Shown: one piece after another, positions 25,250 through 33,672 of the stretch
Numbering within the stretch: position 1 is the stretch's first letter
How the letters are laid out: every line of letters starts with the position of its first letter
Assembly: GCF_027706725.1 (NCBI RefSeq)
Contig: NZ_JAQFWQ010000048.1
Coordinates: 1-47,817 of the forward strand
Source of the DNA: Nocardiopsis endophytica
GTDB lineage: Bacteria > Actinomycetota > Actinomycetes > Streptosporangiales > Streptosporangiaceae
Reading direction: 5' to 3'
Length of the DNA: 47,817 bases
Notes under the pieces: generated by a model
Told to the model about the DNA's origin: nothing
Seen by the model: only the letters and a program-made list of their open reading frames with translations
The model's database searches: none
Program-made: the position numbers and the translations under genes

Positions 25250-26467
25250 ATGTCCGCGCACGAGCAGAACACCGGCACCGCCGACGGGAAGCCGCCGCTC
25301 CTCGACGGCCCCGACTTCAAGCCCGACTCCCCCGCCCGCTTCGCCGAACTGCGCGAGCGCGGCCCCATCCACCCGGCCCGATTCACCAACGGGACCGAAG
25401 GGTGGGTGGTGGTCGAACACGAGCTGGCGCGCAGCGCCCTGAACCACCCCGGGCTGCTCAAGGACCCCGCCTTCGCCAAGGTCCGGCCCGCCACCTACCG
25501 CCCCGGCACCGGGTTCGCCGGGAACATGCTCATGGCCGACCCGCCCGACCACACGCGCCTGCGCAAGTTGGTGTCCGGTGCGTTCACCCCGCGCAGCACC
25601 GAGCGCCTGAAGCCGCGCATCGAGCAGATCTGCCGCGCCCTGCTGGACCGCATCGCCCCTCTGGGCCGCGCCGACCTGGTCCTGGACTACACCCGCCCGC
25701 TGCCGATGACGGTCATCTCCGAGCTGCTGGGGGTGCCCGAGGAGCGCCGCGACGACTTCCAGGAGTGGTCCAACCAGGCCATGGGCGTCACCGGCGGCGA
25801 CCGGATCGAGGGCGGGATCATGCTCAACCGCTACCTGGGCGAGCTGCTGGAGGACAAGCGCCGCTCCCCCGACGACGCCCTGCTCAGCGCGCTGATCTCG
25901 GTCCACGACGAGCAGGACGGGCGCCTGTCCGACGATGAGCTGCTGGGCACCGCCGTGCTGCTGGTGATCGCCGGGCACGAGACCACGGTCAACCTGCTGG
26001 GCAACGCCCTGGCGGTGCTGCTGCGCCGCCCCGACCAGGCCGACCGGCTGCGCGAGGAGCCGGACCTGCTGCCGGGCGCGGTCGAGGAGTTCCTGCGCAC
26101 CGAGGCGCCGGTGGAGCTGACGCCGGCCCGGTTCGCCGCCGAGGACATGGAGCTGGGCGGGCAGCACGTGGCCAAGGGCGACGCGGTGCTGGTCGCCCTC
26201 GGGTCGGCCAACATGGACGCCGACGGCGCGGAGGCCGACGTGGCCCGCAAGGACGCGCGCCACCTGAGCTTCGGGCACGGCGTGCACTACTGCCTGGGGG
26301 CGCCGCTGGCCCGCGCCGAGGCGGTGATCGGGCTGCGCGAGCTGCTGACGCGCTTCCCGGACATGGCCCCCGAGGAGGCTGACGCGGAGCCGCCCAGGAT
26401 CCCCGAGGGCATCATGCGGGGGCCGCTGAGCCTCCCGGTGCGGTTCACGCCCGAATCCGGCGCCTGA
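25250..26467 (+). CDS. Cytochrome P450 (CYP105/107-type)
   Basis: This 405-residue class I bacterial P450 has the I-helix LLVIAGHETTVNLLGN near residues 238-253, the K-helix EEFLRTEAPVEL and the haem loop SFGHGVHYCLGAPLARAEA with ligand Cys348. MLMADPPDHTRLRKLVSGAFTPR in the C-helix region is the standard wording. The HYCLGAPLAR motif puts it among actinomycete tailoring or xenobiotic P450s, distinct from the one at 5852. AGGAGG lies about 12 bases before ATG 25250. No ferredoxin gene follows; the next gene is an MBL hydrolase. Confidence 0.92.
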   Translation: MSAHEQNTGTADGKPPLLDGPDFKPDSPARFAELRERGPIHPARFTNGTEGWVVVEHELARSALNHPGLLKDPAFAKVRPATYRPGTGFAGNMLMADPPDHTRLRKLVSGAFTPRSTERLKPRIEQICRALLDRIAPLGRADLVLDYTRPLPMTVISELLGVPEERRDDFQEWSNQAMGVTGGDRIEGGIMLNRYLGELLEDKRRSPDDALLSALISVHDEQDGRLSDDELLGTAVLLVIAGHETTVNLLGNALAVLLRRPDQADRLREEPDLLPGAVEEFLRTEAPVELTPARFAAEDMELGGQHVAKGDAVLVALGSANMDADGAEADVARKDARHLSFGHGVHYCLGAPLARAEAVIGLRELLTRFPDMAPEEADAEPPRIPEGIMRGPLSLPVRFTPESGA

Positions 26468-26492
26468 GCGGGTCCTGACCGGTTCCCCGCTT

Positions 26493-26519
26493 CCCCGCCC
26501 GCGCGCGCCGTGGGCGGGG
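26493..26519 (+). terminator. Terminator after the P450 gene
   Basis: CCCCGCCC (26493-26500) pairs with GGGCGGGG (26512-26519) across an 11-base GC loop, 25 bases after the P450 stop. Confidence 0.5.
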
Positions 26520-26601
26520 TAGGCTCCGGCCTCTGGGCCTCGGCCCGATGGGGCCCGACAAGGCCGGAACAAGCCCGAACCGAGTGGGATTGGTGGGTCG
26601 G

Positions 26602-27531
26602 ATGGGTGTCGCCGACGCGTCGCTGGTGGAGATCGTTCCCGGGGCGCACGCCTGGGTGCAGCCCGAGGGCGGCTGGTGGGTGAACAACGCCGGGCTGGTC
26701 GCGGCCGAGGACGGGTCGCGGGCCATGGTGGTCGACACCTGCGTGTCCTCCGCGCGCACGCTGCGTTTCCTTGAGGCCGCGGCCGAGGCCACCGGCGGCG
26801 CGCCCGTGCGGATGGCGGTCAACACCCACCAGCACGGCGACCACACCTACGGTAACCACCTGCTGCCCGGCGGGACGGTGATCGCCGCCCAGGAGAAGGC
26901 GCGCGACGCCATCGTGGAGGACCCCTTCTTCGACGACGTGCCGCGGGTGTGGGAGCCGATGCCCGACTGGTCGGACGCGGTGCGGCGCCCGCCGGAGCTG
27001 ACCTTCCGCGAGGAGCTGACCCTGCACGTGGGCGGGGTGCGGGCCGAGGTGCGCCACCCGGGGTACACCGCACACACGCCCGGGGACGCGGTGGTGTGGC
27101 TGCCCGAGCAGCGGGTGCTCTACGCCGGTGACCTGGTCTTCAACCGGGTGACGCCGCTGATCTTCATGGGGTCGCTGGAGGGGGCGCGCCGGGCGGTGGA
27201 GTGGTTGGACGGCTTCGGCGCCGACCACTTGGTCCCAGGGCACGGGGCGCTGCTGGAAGGGGCCGGGATCGCCGGTGCCCTGGCCGAGCAGGAGCGGTAC
27301 TACGCGTTCGTGGCGCGGACGGCCGAGCGGGGGCGCAAGGACGGCATCGGGCCGTTGGAGGCGGCGCGCGGGGCCGACCTGGGCGAGTTCGCGTCCTGGC
27401 CGGACGCCGAGCGGATCGTGCTGAACCTGCACCGCGCCTACGCGGACGCGGAGGGGCGGGAGATGGACATGGTCGCGGCGTTCACCGACACCCTGGCCTT
27501 CACCGGTGGGCCGTTGCCGTGCGACGCGTGA
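26602..27531 (+). CDS. MBL-fold metallo-hydrolase
   Basis: This 309-residue metallo-beta-lactamase-fold hydrolase has metal motif THQHGDHTYGNH at residues 75-86 (His76, His78, Asp80, His81), a further His in HPGYTAHTPGD, the bridging Asp in YAGDLVF and the last His in VPGHGALL. The set is complete for two zinc ions. The variant THQHGDH with Gln occurs in the actinobacterial subgroup related to quinoprotein-cluster hydrolases. ATG 26602 follows GGTGGGTCGG; an in-frame start at 26548 is possible. Substrate unknown. Confidence 0.86.
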   Translation: MGVADASLVEIVPGAHAWVQPEGGWWVNNAGLVAAEDGSRAMVVDTCVSSARTLRFLEAAAEATGGAPVRMAVNTHQHGDHTYGNHLLPGGTVIAAQEKARDAIVEDPFFDDVPRVWEPMPDWSDAVRRPPELTFREELTLHVGGVRAEVRHPGYTAHTPGDAVVWLPEQRVLYAGDLVFNRVTPLIFMGSLEGARRAVEWLDGFGADHLVPGHGALLEGAGIAGALAEQERYYAFVARTAERGRKDGIGPLEAARGADLGEFASWPDAERIVLNLHRAYADAEGREMDMVAAFTDTLAFTGGPLPCDA

Positions 27532-27536
27532 GAGGG

Positions 27537-27561
27537 TCGGCCGGGGCGTGGCCCCGGCCGA
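27537..27561. terminator. Terminator between convergent MBL and Uma2 genes
   Basis: TCGGCCGGGGC (27537-27547), loop GTG, then GCCCCGGCCGA (27551-27561) is an 11-bp perfect stem in the 57-base gap. Confidence 0.75.
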
Positions 27562-27588
27562 AGGGCGCCGGTCCGGTCGTCGACGCGG

Positions 27589-28197
27589 TCAACGCGCCCT
27601 TCTGCGGCGGATCTCCTTCAGGTCGATGTCGATCGGAAACGGGCTGGACGCCGTGAATCGGTCGTGGTGGATCCCGGCAACAACATAGGCCCGTGTCTCT
27701 GGGTCGAATTCGTAGGCGTAGACGACAGCCGAATCGCTGTCGGCCTCCTCGATGCGCCAGAAATGGGGGATTCCGGCTCGGGCGTACTTTGCCGGTTTCG
27801 TCTCACGGTCACGGTCTTCCGAATCCGGGGAGACAGCTTCGATGACGAGGAGAACCTCCTCGGGAAGGTAATAGGTGTCCGGCTCCTTACGCAGGAACGC
27901 CTCTTCGCGCACGACGAGCACATCAGGCTCGGGCACCTGGCGGAAGCCGACCTTCAACGCCATCTCCCGATCGGCTCGCCACCCCTCGGGCGCCTGGGCG
28001 TCGAGTTCGACCCAAAAGCGGCCAACGACACCAGAATGCCATTTCCTCTGCGGACTCACGAAGATCAGACTTCCATCGATCAGCTCGGTGTGCGGCGGAA
28101 GTCCGGACATCCGCAGAAAATCGTCCGCCGAAAACCCCTCGGGCGGCGGGATGACCCAGTCCGGCAGCGGTGCTGTGTCGGGCCGCGGTGCTGTCAT
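27589..28197 (-). CDS. Uma2/DUF820-family restriction-like endonuclease
   Basis: This 202-residue protein has the PD-(D/E)xK fold of the Uma2 family. The N-terminus has FSADDFLRMSGLPPHTELIDGSLIFVSP, followed by PEPDVLVV (metal-binding Asp near 94), VLLVIEAVSPDSEDRDRETKPAKYARAGIPHFWRIE (Glu near 119, Lys near 133) and a short C-terminal sheet. These proteins are abundant in actinobacteria and cyanobacteria; their role is unclear, with links to mobile elements. GC content is visibly lower than in neighbouring genes, suggesting recent acquisition. The ribosome binding site is weak. Confidence 0.87.
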   Translation of the reverse strand: MTAPRPDTAPLPDWVIPPPEGFSADDFLRMSGLPPHTELIDGSLIFVSPQRKWHSGVVGRFWVELDAQAPEGWRADREMALKVGFRQVPEPDVLVVREEAFLRKEPDTYYLPEEVLLVIEAVSPDSEDRDRETKPAKYARAGIPHFWRIEEADSDSAVVYAYEFDPETRAYVVAGIHHDRFTASSPFPIDIDLKEIRRRRAR

Positions 28198-28505
28198 GAG
28201 TCCAGCTTACCGGGGGATCCTCCTCGCGCACCTCTGTTCGGCGAAGTGGGTTTCAGGGAGGGAGCGTCACCGACGTAGGTGCCACCGCACCCCTCAGAGG
28301 AGGGTTCGGGACGCCCGCAAGGAGCCAATGAGACCTGTCCGAGTGCCACCGGGCGCCATCGGCCCAGCCACTGGACCGGAAAGCGGGCACCCGGAACCCG
28401 ATTGGCCCAGGATCGGCGGTGTGACCTGGATCGCCGTCCGTTGCCGAGTACCCCCGTTCGAAGGGGGTCAAACCGGCCCTCACCGCCTTCCGGCGCCCGC
28501 CCCGG
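28198..28505. other. 308-base intergenic stretch, no gene
   Basis: This lies between the APH gene end and the Uma2 start, both minus strand. ACCCCC (28450-28455) and GGGGGT (28463-28468) form a short hairpin that may end the APH transcript. A segment around 28275-28320 shares GAACCCTCCTC (minus strand) with units C1 and C2. Confidence 0.4.
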
Positions 28506-29483
28506 TCACTCCCCCAGGTTCGCCACGACCTCCTGGATCCCCTGCCAGGCCGTCTCCATGTCCGGGGTGCGCGTGTGCGGCGTCCGGAACCAGTCCGTGT
28601 AGACCGCGGCCTCGTCCAGGTCCCACCTGAGCCGGTACAGCTCCAGCGCGGCGGGGTCGGGGCGACGGCCCGCCGCCTCCGCGTAGCGCTCCAGGTCCTT
28701 GGGCCCCCGCACCACCGACCACAGGTCCCGTTCGGGCACCGCCAGCGCGCAGGTGTCCCAGTCGATCAGGAGGCGCCGCTCCCCCTGGTGCAATATGTTG
28801 CCCTGGTGCGGCTCGCCGTGGGTGAGCACCGCCCCGGCTCCGCTCCCGCGCACCCGCCGCACCAGCGCGTCGAACTCCTCCAAACGCCGCCGGAGCAGCG
28901 GAGCCGCGTCGGCCAGTAGGCCCCGCAACGGCTCGGAGAACGGCCCCTCCTCCCAGGGGCGCCCCGTCTCGTCGAGCGCTTTCTCCAGGCGGCCGCGCAG
29001 CGGCGGGTCCAGCGGGGCCCGCGGCGCCCCGGCGGGCGGCGCGGCGCCGTGCAGGGTGGCGAGCAGGTCGATGACGCGCCCGCGCTCCTGCTCCGAAGGC
29101 TCCGTCGTGTAGTCCCCGGCCTCGCCCGCTTCCAGCGGAAAGACGCTGAGCGCGTGCCGCCGGTCCAGGTCGAGCACGGTCTCCCCGGAGGCGGTGCGCA
29201 GTGGGGCGACGACGAAGTCCAGGCCCACGTCGCACAGCCGGGCGGCGGTGTCCATGGCGGCGCGCAGGCCCTCCCGGGCCGCTCGGACGCCGACCCCGCA
29301 GTGCGGCTTGGCCGACAGGTCGGCGACGCTGAGGAACCATGCGCCTCCGTCCGCCCCGGCGGCGCGCCAGTGGTGGTCGCCGAACCCCACGGGGACGTAG
29401 TCCAGTTCGGCGGTGTCGATGCCCCAGTGCTTCAGGGCGTCGGTGATCAGGGCGTCGTGCACGTCGGGCGGCCGGTGTTCCAT
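28506..29483 (-). CDS. APH-family phosphotransferase
   Basis: This 325-residue protein has an aminoglycoside-phosphotransferase/choline-kinase fold. The catalytic loop is LTHGEPHQGNIL at about residues 219-230 (Asp of the usual HGDxxxxN replaced by Glu). The metal-binding segment is LIDWDTCALAVPERDLWSV near 240-258. N-lobe strands are present. The family phosphorylates aminoglycosides, spectinomycin, macrolides or metabolites such as homoserine. The overall length and the HGEPHxGN plus DWDT motifs recall APH(9)-like enzymes, but resistance is not proven. Confidence 0.8.
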   Translation of the reverse strand: MEHRPPDVHDALITDALKHWGIDTAELDYVPVGFGDHHWRAAGADGGAWFLSVADLSAKPHCGVGVRAAREGLRAAMDTAARLCDVGLDFVVAPLRTASGETVLDLDRRHALSVFPLEAGEAGDYTTEPSEQERGRVIDLLATLHGAAPPAGAPRAPLDPPLRGRLEKALDETGRPWEEGPFSEPLRGLLADAAPLLRRRLEEFDALVRRVRGSGAGAVLTHGEPHQGNILHQGERRLLIDWDTCALAVPERDLWSVVRGPKDLERYAEAAGRRPDPAALELYRLRWDLDEAAVYTDWFRTPHTRTPDMETAWQGIQEVVANLGE

Positions 29484-30018
29484 GGCCCGGACGCTAACAA
29501 CGCCCCCGGCCGCCGCGCATCGGCTTTTCCGGGCGGCCCGTCGCCGCCTCCGGCTCAGGGCGCCCGGTGGCGCCGATCGGTCCGGCGGAGGGCCCTACGG
29601 CCCCGCTCGGCTACGCACCGCACACGACCCGTTCGCGACCTGCGCCGTCGTAAGCGAAACGCACATGGGCCCCATTGGCCGCATGCGGCCACATGAGCCC
29701 CTCTGTCGTCCACCACCTGCGGGCCCTCCTCACGAGGCGCGATCAATCCGCGAACACAAAACGGATATTTCGTGACTCAATTCGGCACTCCTTCACGTTC
29801 CGTCATAAGGAAACCTTCCGGCCGTTTAGATCACGGACCGTGACGCACTGGTGCACTCCTCGCGATTGACCTAAATTCCCTCATCGTTCGGTGCACGTCC
29901 ACCGGATGCCGGTACCGCGCCGCCCCACACGGCGCGGACGGGAGGGGACTGCCCGCCGCGCCCCCGCTCGGCGCAGGCCCGCCCGCACGGATCCCCCACA
30001 ACTGGAAAGGCACACGCG
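29484..30018. other. Divergent upstream region of the protease gene, 535 bases
   Basis: No gene is seen. The part at 29740-29890 is clearly AT-rich for this genome and includes TTGACC (29866-29871), so the protease promoter is probably there, leaving a leader of roughly 100 bases or more. A perfect 16-bp palindrome TGGCCGCATGCGGCCA lies at 29676-29691. Confidence 0.5.
29676..29691. repeat. 16-bp perfect palindrome
   Basis: TGGCCGCATGCGGCCA, without a spacer, lies upstream of the AT-rich protease promoter region. It could be a regulator site; no regulator can be named. Confidence 0.5.
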
Positions 30019-31179
30019 TTGCCGCACTTCCCCCGCACATCCCCCACGCTGCGCCTGTTCGCAGGCGCGGCCCTGGCGCTCGGCCTGCTCCCCGCCACCG
30101 CCGCGGCGGCCCAGGCCGACTCCCCCGCTACCGCCGCTCCTCCCGAGCAGATCGACGCCATGGAGCGCGACCTCGGCCTGACCGAGGCCGAGGCCCTCGA
30201 CCTGCTGGACGCCGAGGCGCAGGCCCGCGCCACCGAGGCCGAACTGCGCGATGAGCTGGGCGGCGACTTCGGCGGCGCCGTCTTCGACATCGACACCCGG
30301 GCCCTGACGGTCCAGGTGACCGACGCCGGGGCGGCGGGCACCGTCCGCGCCGCCGGCGCCGAGCCGCAGGTCGTCGACCGCGGCGAGGACGGCCTCGGCG
30401 AGGTGATGGACGCCCTGGACTCCGCCGCCGACCGGGCCGGGCCCACGATCCACGGCTGGTACGCCGACACCGCCGCCGACGTGGTGGTCGTCGCGGCCGC
30501 CGCCGGTGAGGCCGGCGCCGCCGAGGAGTTCGCCGAGGCGGCGGGCGTCCCCGCCGACGCGGTGCGCGTCGAGGAGGAGGCCGCGGCGCCGCGGCCCCTC
30601 GCCGACATCGTCGGCGGCACGCCGTACTACTTCGAGCAGGCCGACGGCTGGTACGTCTGCTCGGTCGGCATCCCCGTCGAAGGCGGCTACGTGACCGCCG
30701 GGCACTGCGGCGAGGCCGGGAGCAGCACCTGGCAGGAGGCCCCCGGCACCACGCGGACCGGCACGGTCGCCGAGTCGGTCTTCCCCGGCCAGGACGCGGC
30801 CTGGGTGCGCACCGAACCCGGCTTCACGCCCGTGCCGCGGGTCAGCGACCACAGCGGCGGCACGGTGACGGTGACCGGCTCCCAGGAGGCCGCGGTGGGC
30901 GCGTCGGTGTGCCGCTCCGGCCAGACCACCGGCTGGCACTGCGGGACCGTCCAGGCCAAGGACCGGACCGTCAACTACGCCGAGGGGGCCGTGCACGGGC
31001 TGACCCAGACCAGCGCCTGCGCCGAGGGCGGCGACTCCGGCGGCTCGTGGCTGAGCGGGACCCAGGCCCAGGGCGTGACCTCCGGGGGCTCGGGCGACTG
31101 CACCTCCGGCGGGACGACCTACTTCCAGCCGCTCGCCCCGATCCTGTCGCAGTGGAACCTGACCCTGCTCACGGGATGA
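30019..31179 (+). CDS. Secreted S1-family serine protease precursor (Nocardiopsis alkaline protease/alpha-lytic type)
   Basis: This is a 386-residue prepro-protease. A signal peptide covers about residues 1-35, followed by a long acidic propeptide (two-subdomain type) that acts as a folding chaperone. The mature enzyme starts at about Ala195 (ADIVGGTPYY), giving 192 residues. The triad is His229 (TAGHCG), Asp259 (GQDAAWVR) and Ser340 (EGGDSGGSW), i.e. mature 35, 65 and 146, close to 35/61/143 of Nocardiopsis proteases. Six cysteines fit the three family disulfides. TTG 30019 follows GGAAAGG. Extracellular protein degradation is the likely role. Confidence 0.93.
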   Translation: MPHFPRTSPTLRLFAGAALALGLLPATAAAAQADSPATAAPPEQIDAMERDLGLTEAEALDLLDAEAQARATEAELRDELGGDFGGAVFDIDTRALTVQVTDAGAAGTVRAAGAEPQVVDRGEDGLGEVMDALDSAADRAGPTIHGWYADTAADVVVVAAAAGEAGAAEEFAEAAGVPADAVRVEEEAAAPRPLADIVGGTPYYFEQADGWYVCSVGIPVEGGYVTAGHCGEAGSSTWQEAPGTTRTGTVAESVFPGQDAAWVRTEPGFTPVPRVSDHSGGTVTVTGSQEAAVGASVCRSGQTTGWHCGTVQAKDRTVNYAEGAVHGLTQTSACAEGGDSGGSWLSGTQAQGVTSGGSGDCTSGGTTYFQPLAPILSQWNLTLLTG

Positions 31180-31190
31180 CCCCACCGACG

Positions 31191-31219
31191 GGGACGGCCC
31201 ACCGCTGAGGGGCCGTCCC
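31191..31219 (+). terminator. Terminator after the protease gene
   Basis: GGGACGGCCC (31191-31200), a nine-base loop, then GGGCCGTCCC (31210-31219) is a 10-bp perfect stem starting 12 bases after the stop. Two more GC hairpins follow (CCCCGTCGGGG and related). Confidence 0.75.
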
Positions 31220-32175
31220 TCTCCGAGAGTCCCCGTCGGGGACCGGCCCCTTCTCCGGTCCCCGGCGGGGCCTTCACGCGCCCGGGGTGCCGCCCGGACC
31301 GCCTGAGGCGCGTGGCGCGCCCACGGACCGCGCGCCCCGAGCCCGGCGCCCCCGATTTCCGGCTTTGGCTACGCAATGTATGCGATACCGCTGTGACCTG
31401 CGGCGTTACACGTGAAACCCCGGTTGGACAGATTGACCTGATCCGGTCATTCCACCCCGGCCCGATCCCCGGCGCGCCCGCGGCGCCGCTACCCCCGGTG
31501 ACCGGCCCATGCACCGGAATCGGCGTTTCCTCCGCTTCCGTAGGCGCCCCCTCACCCTTCGCTTTCAGGAAACCGTCCTTCCGGTTCCTTCACGGAACGT
31601 GACTCCTCGCCCCGATTCCTCTCTTTCCGCTAGATTCCTGACCGGTTCGATGCAATTGCATCTGAAACCCGCCCCCTCGGGGGCGCCTCCGGCGTGCCGT
31701 CCGCCCACCGGCCGGCCCCGGCAGGCCGCATTGGACCACCCCCGAAGGCGTCCGCCCAGGACGGGCTCCGCACGGGCCGGGACCGTCCCCCGGCCCCGTG
31801 CGGAGCCTGATTCCCCGCACCCCTCCGCCCGCACCGCTCCGGGCGGGTGCAGAGGAACCGGGGCATAGCGGCCGCGTGACACAGCGCCGCGCGAATGCAA
31901 CTCTCCGCAACCTTTGCGCCGCGCCGTGCCCGGGCGCTGGACTTGGACGACCGCGGCGGGACGGAACCCGCCGACGGAGGGGCACCACCCTCCCCGGAGC
32001 GCCTTCCGCTCCCTGGTGCCCCACCGACAAGCGGCATACGCCCGCAGCGGCAGCGGCCCGGGAGGGACGTCCCCCTCTCGGGCCGCGCGGAGCACGGGCG
32101 TTCTGAAGGACCGGTGCGGCCCCGCCCCGAGCGGCCGCATCCGTACGGCTGCGGGCACGGCGCGGTGGCGCTAGT
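31220..32175. other. Nearly 1 kb without a recognisable gene
   Basis: No frame has the expected codon bias. The interval 31360-31670 is relatively AT-rich and contains several inverted repeats, among them GATGCAATTGCATC (31649-31662) and GGAAACCGTCCTTCCGGTTCC (around 31568). This suggests a regulatory or structured-RNA region rather than a gene; its function is unknown. Confidence 0.5.
31649..31662. repeat. 14-bp perfect palindrome GATGCAATTGCATC
   Basis: The palindrome is extended by TTC on the left and TGAA on the right, so the dyad continues with one extra base. An AT-centred dyad of this kind is unusual in such GC-rich DNA and resembles a dimeric regulator site. No gene starts within 500 bases on the plus strand. 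Confidence 0.55.
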
Positions 32176-32898
32176 GTGCCTGCCGTGGACTCTGTGGAGC
32201 AGGACCGGAACGCCCACGCGCCGACCCTGGGGGCACGGGAGCACGCATGGGCCAAGACCCTGTGGGACTTCCACACCGCCCCCGCCGCCGACGATGTGAA
32301 GGGCGACATCATCCTCGCCCTGGGAAGCCACGACGTACGCGTGGCCCACCACGCGGCCCGCCTCTGGCACCGGGGCGCCGCACCGCTCGTGGTGTTCTCC
32401 GGCGACCGGGGGCGCCGTACCGGCGGCGGCGACGGGCACGCACGGTGGGCGCGCCCGGAGGCCGAGGTGTTCGCCGAGGCCTCGGGACTGCCGCCGGAGG
32501 CGGTCCTGCTGGAGGACCGGGCCACCAACACCGGGGAGAACTTCGGCTGCGCCCGCCTGCTGTGCCGGGAGCGGGGCATCCGGGTGCGCACGGCCGTGGC
32601 CACCGCCAAGCCCTACATGGCCCGCCGCGCGCTGGCCGCCGCCGCGGTCCACTGGCCGGAGGCCGAGTGGGAGTTCCACGCCTTCGGCGGCGGCTACGAG
32701 GGCTACACCGACGACGCGCACCTACCCGAGGAGCTGGTGGCGTTCCTCGTCGGCGACCTGCAGCGCCTGGCGGTCTACCCCGGCCGGGGGTGGAGCACCC
32801 CGGTCGACATTCCGCCGGAGGTGCGCGCGGCCCACAGGGGCCTGGTGGAGGCCGGCTTCACTTCCCACCTGCTCTCTGACGCACCCGCGCTCCTCTGA
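32176..32898 (+). CDS. YdcF-like (DUF218) protein
   Basis: This 240-residue protein has a DUF218/YdcF Rossmann-like domain: IILALGSHDVRVAHHAARLWHRGAAPLVVFSGDRGRR near residues 45-80, and the conserved LLEDRATNTGENFGCAR near 114-130. The acidic EDRA-NTxEN motif is the family's hallmark. The E. coli homologue binds S-adenosylmethionine; enzymatic function is unresolved. No membrane anchor is present, unlike the SanA/ElyC branch. The start is probably GTG 32176, with GTG 32185 as an alternative. It is co-oriented with the SWIM operon but separated by 288 bases. Confidence 0.82.
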   Translation: MPAVDSVEQDRNAHAPTLGAREHAWAKTLWDFHTAPAADDVKGDIILALGSHDVRVAHHAARLWHRGAAPLVVFSGDRGRRTGGGDGHARWARPEAEVFAEASGLPPEAVLLEDRATNTGENFGCARLLCRERGIRVRTAVATAKPYMARRALAAAAVHWPEAEWEFHAFGGGYEGYTDDAHLPEELVAFLVGDLQRLAVYPGRGWSTPVDIPPEVRAAHRGLVEAGFTSHLLSDAPALL

Positions 32899-33186
32899 CG
32901 ACCGCCGGGCGGCGACGGCCCAGCAGGCACCTGCCCTTCCGTTGCCGCCGAACCGCACCGGCCATCCGTACGCCTGGCGGACGACAGCGCCGCCGTACGG
33001 GCCGCTGCCCCCTCCTCGCCCCCGCACCGCCTGCCGCTTCGGGGCTCCCGCGTCCCTCAGGCGCCGTTTTTGTCACCGGGAGCCGGTAGAAATACACCAT
33101 CGCCGATCGAGGACCGGCCCGGCACAGCCGTTCCGGACCGCCCATCGGCGCTCCCGAACATGCCCTCCCCCCGAGAAGGTGATGCC

Positions 33187-33672
33187 GTGGCACCCCACGA
33201 CCCCGGACCGGCGAGCGTGCTGTCGATGGTCCCGACCGTCTACGGCCGCAAGCTCAACAAGGTCCCCTACGTCGAACTCGCCGACGGGCGGGTCCAGGGG
33301 GTGGTGTCCAGCGGATCGGCCGGTGAGCGCGTCTACGTGTCCTCCGTGTCCGCCGCCCCCCACACCCTGAGCTGCGCGACCAACAACAACCGCCCCTGCG
33401 GCGGGCTCGGCGGCCGCGCCTGCAAGCACATCGGCTCCCTCATCGCCGAGGCCTCCCGCCACTACGGCGCCGAACGGGTCGCCGCCTACCTGCGCGTGGA
33501 CGGCGGCAAGAGCACCGAGGACGCGCTCGCCGACCTGCAGGGCCCGGTGTCGAGGGAGTCCACCGGCGTGGTCTTCACCCGCTTCCTGCGCTACCTGTCC
33601 TACCTGGAGTACCCGGGCGCCACCGCCCCCGTCCCGGAACTGCACTGGTTCCCGGCGGGGAGGTTCAACTGA
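33187..33672 (+). CDS. SWIM-like zinc-binding protein, first gene of the MoxR-vWA operon
   Basis: This 161-residue protein resembles the SWIM proteins found with MoxR-vWA operons (YehQ-like). The zinc site is spread over Cys, Cys and CxH in LSCATNNNRPCGGLGGRACKHIGSL near residues 59-83. The final ACKH is the CxH half of a SWIM finger, while the first CxC is split as C-x7-C. GTG 33187 is preferred because GAGAAGG lies about eight bases upstream; an open frame extends to 33070. Its stop overlaps the next ATG (TGATG), so the two are coupled. SWIM domains usually bind DNA or protein; its role here is unknown. Confidence 0.75.
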   Translation: MAPHDPGPASVLSMVPTVYGRKLNKVPYVELADGRVQGVVSSGSAGERVYVSSVSAAPHTLSCATNNNRPCGGLGGRACKHIGSLIAEASRHYGAERVAAYLRVDGGKSTEDALADLQGPVSRESTGVVFTRFLRYLSYLEYPGATAPVPELHWFPAGRFN

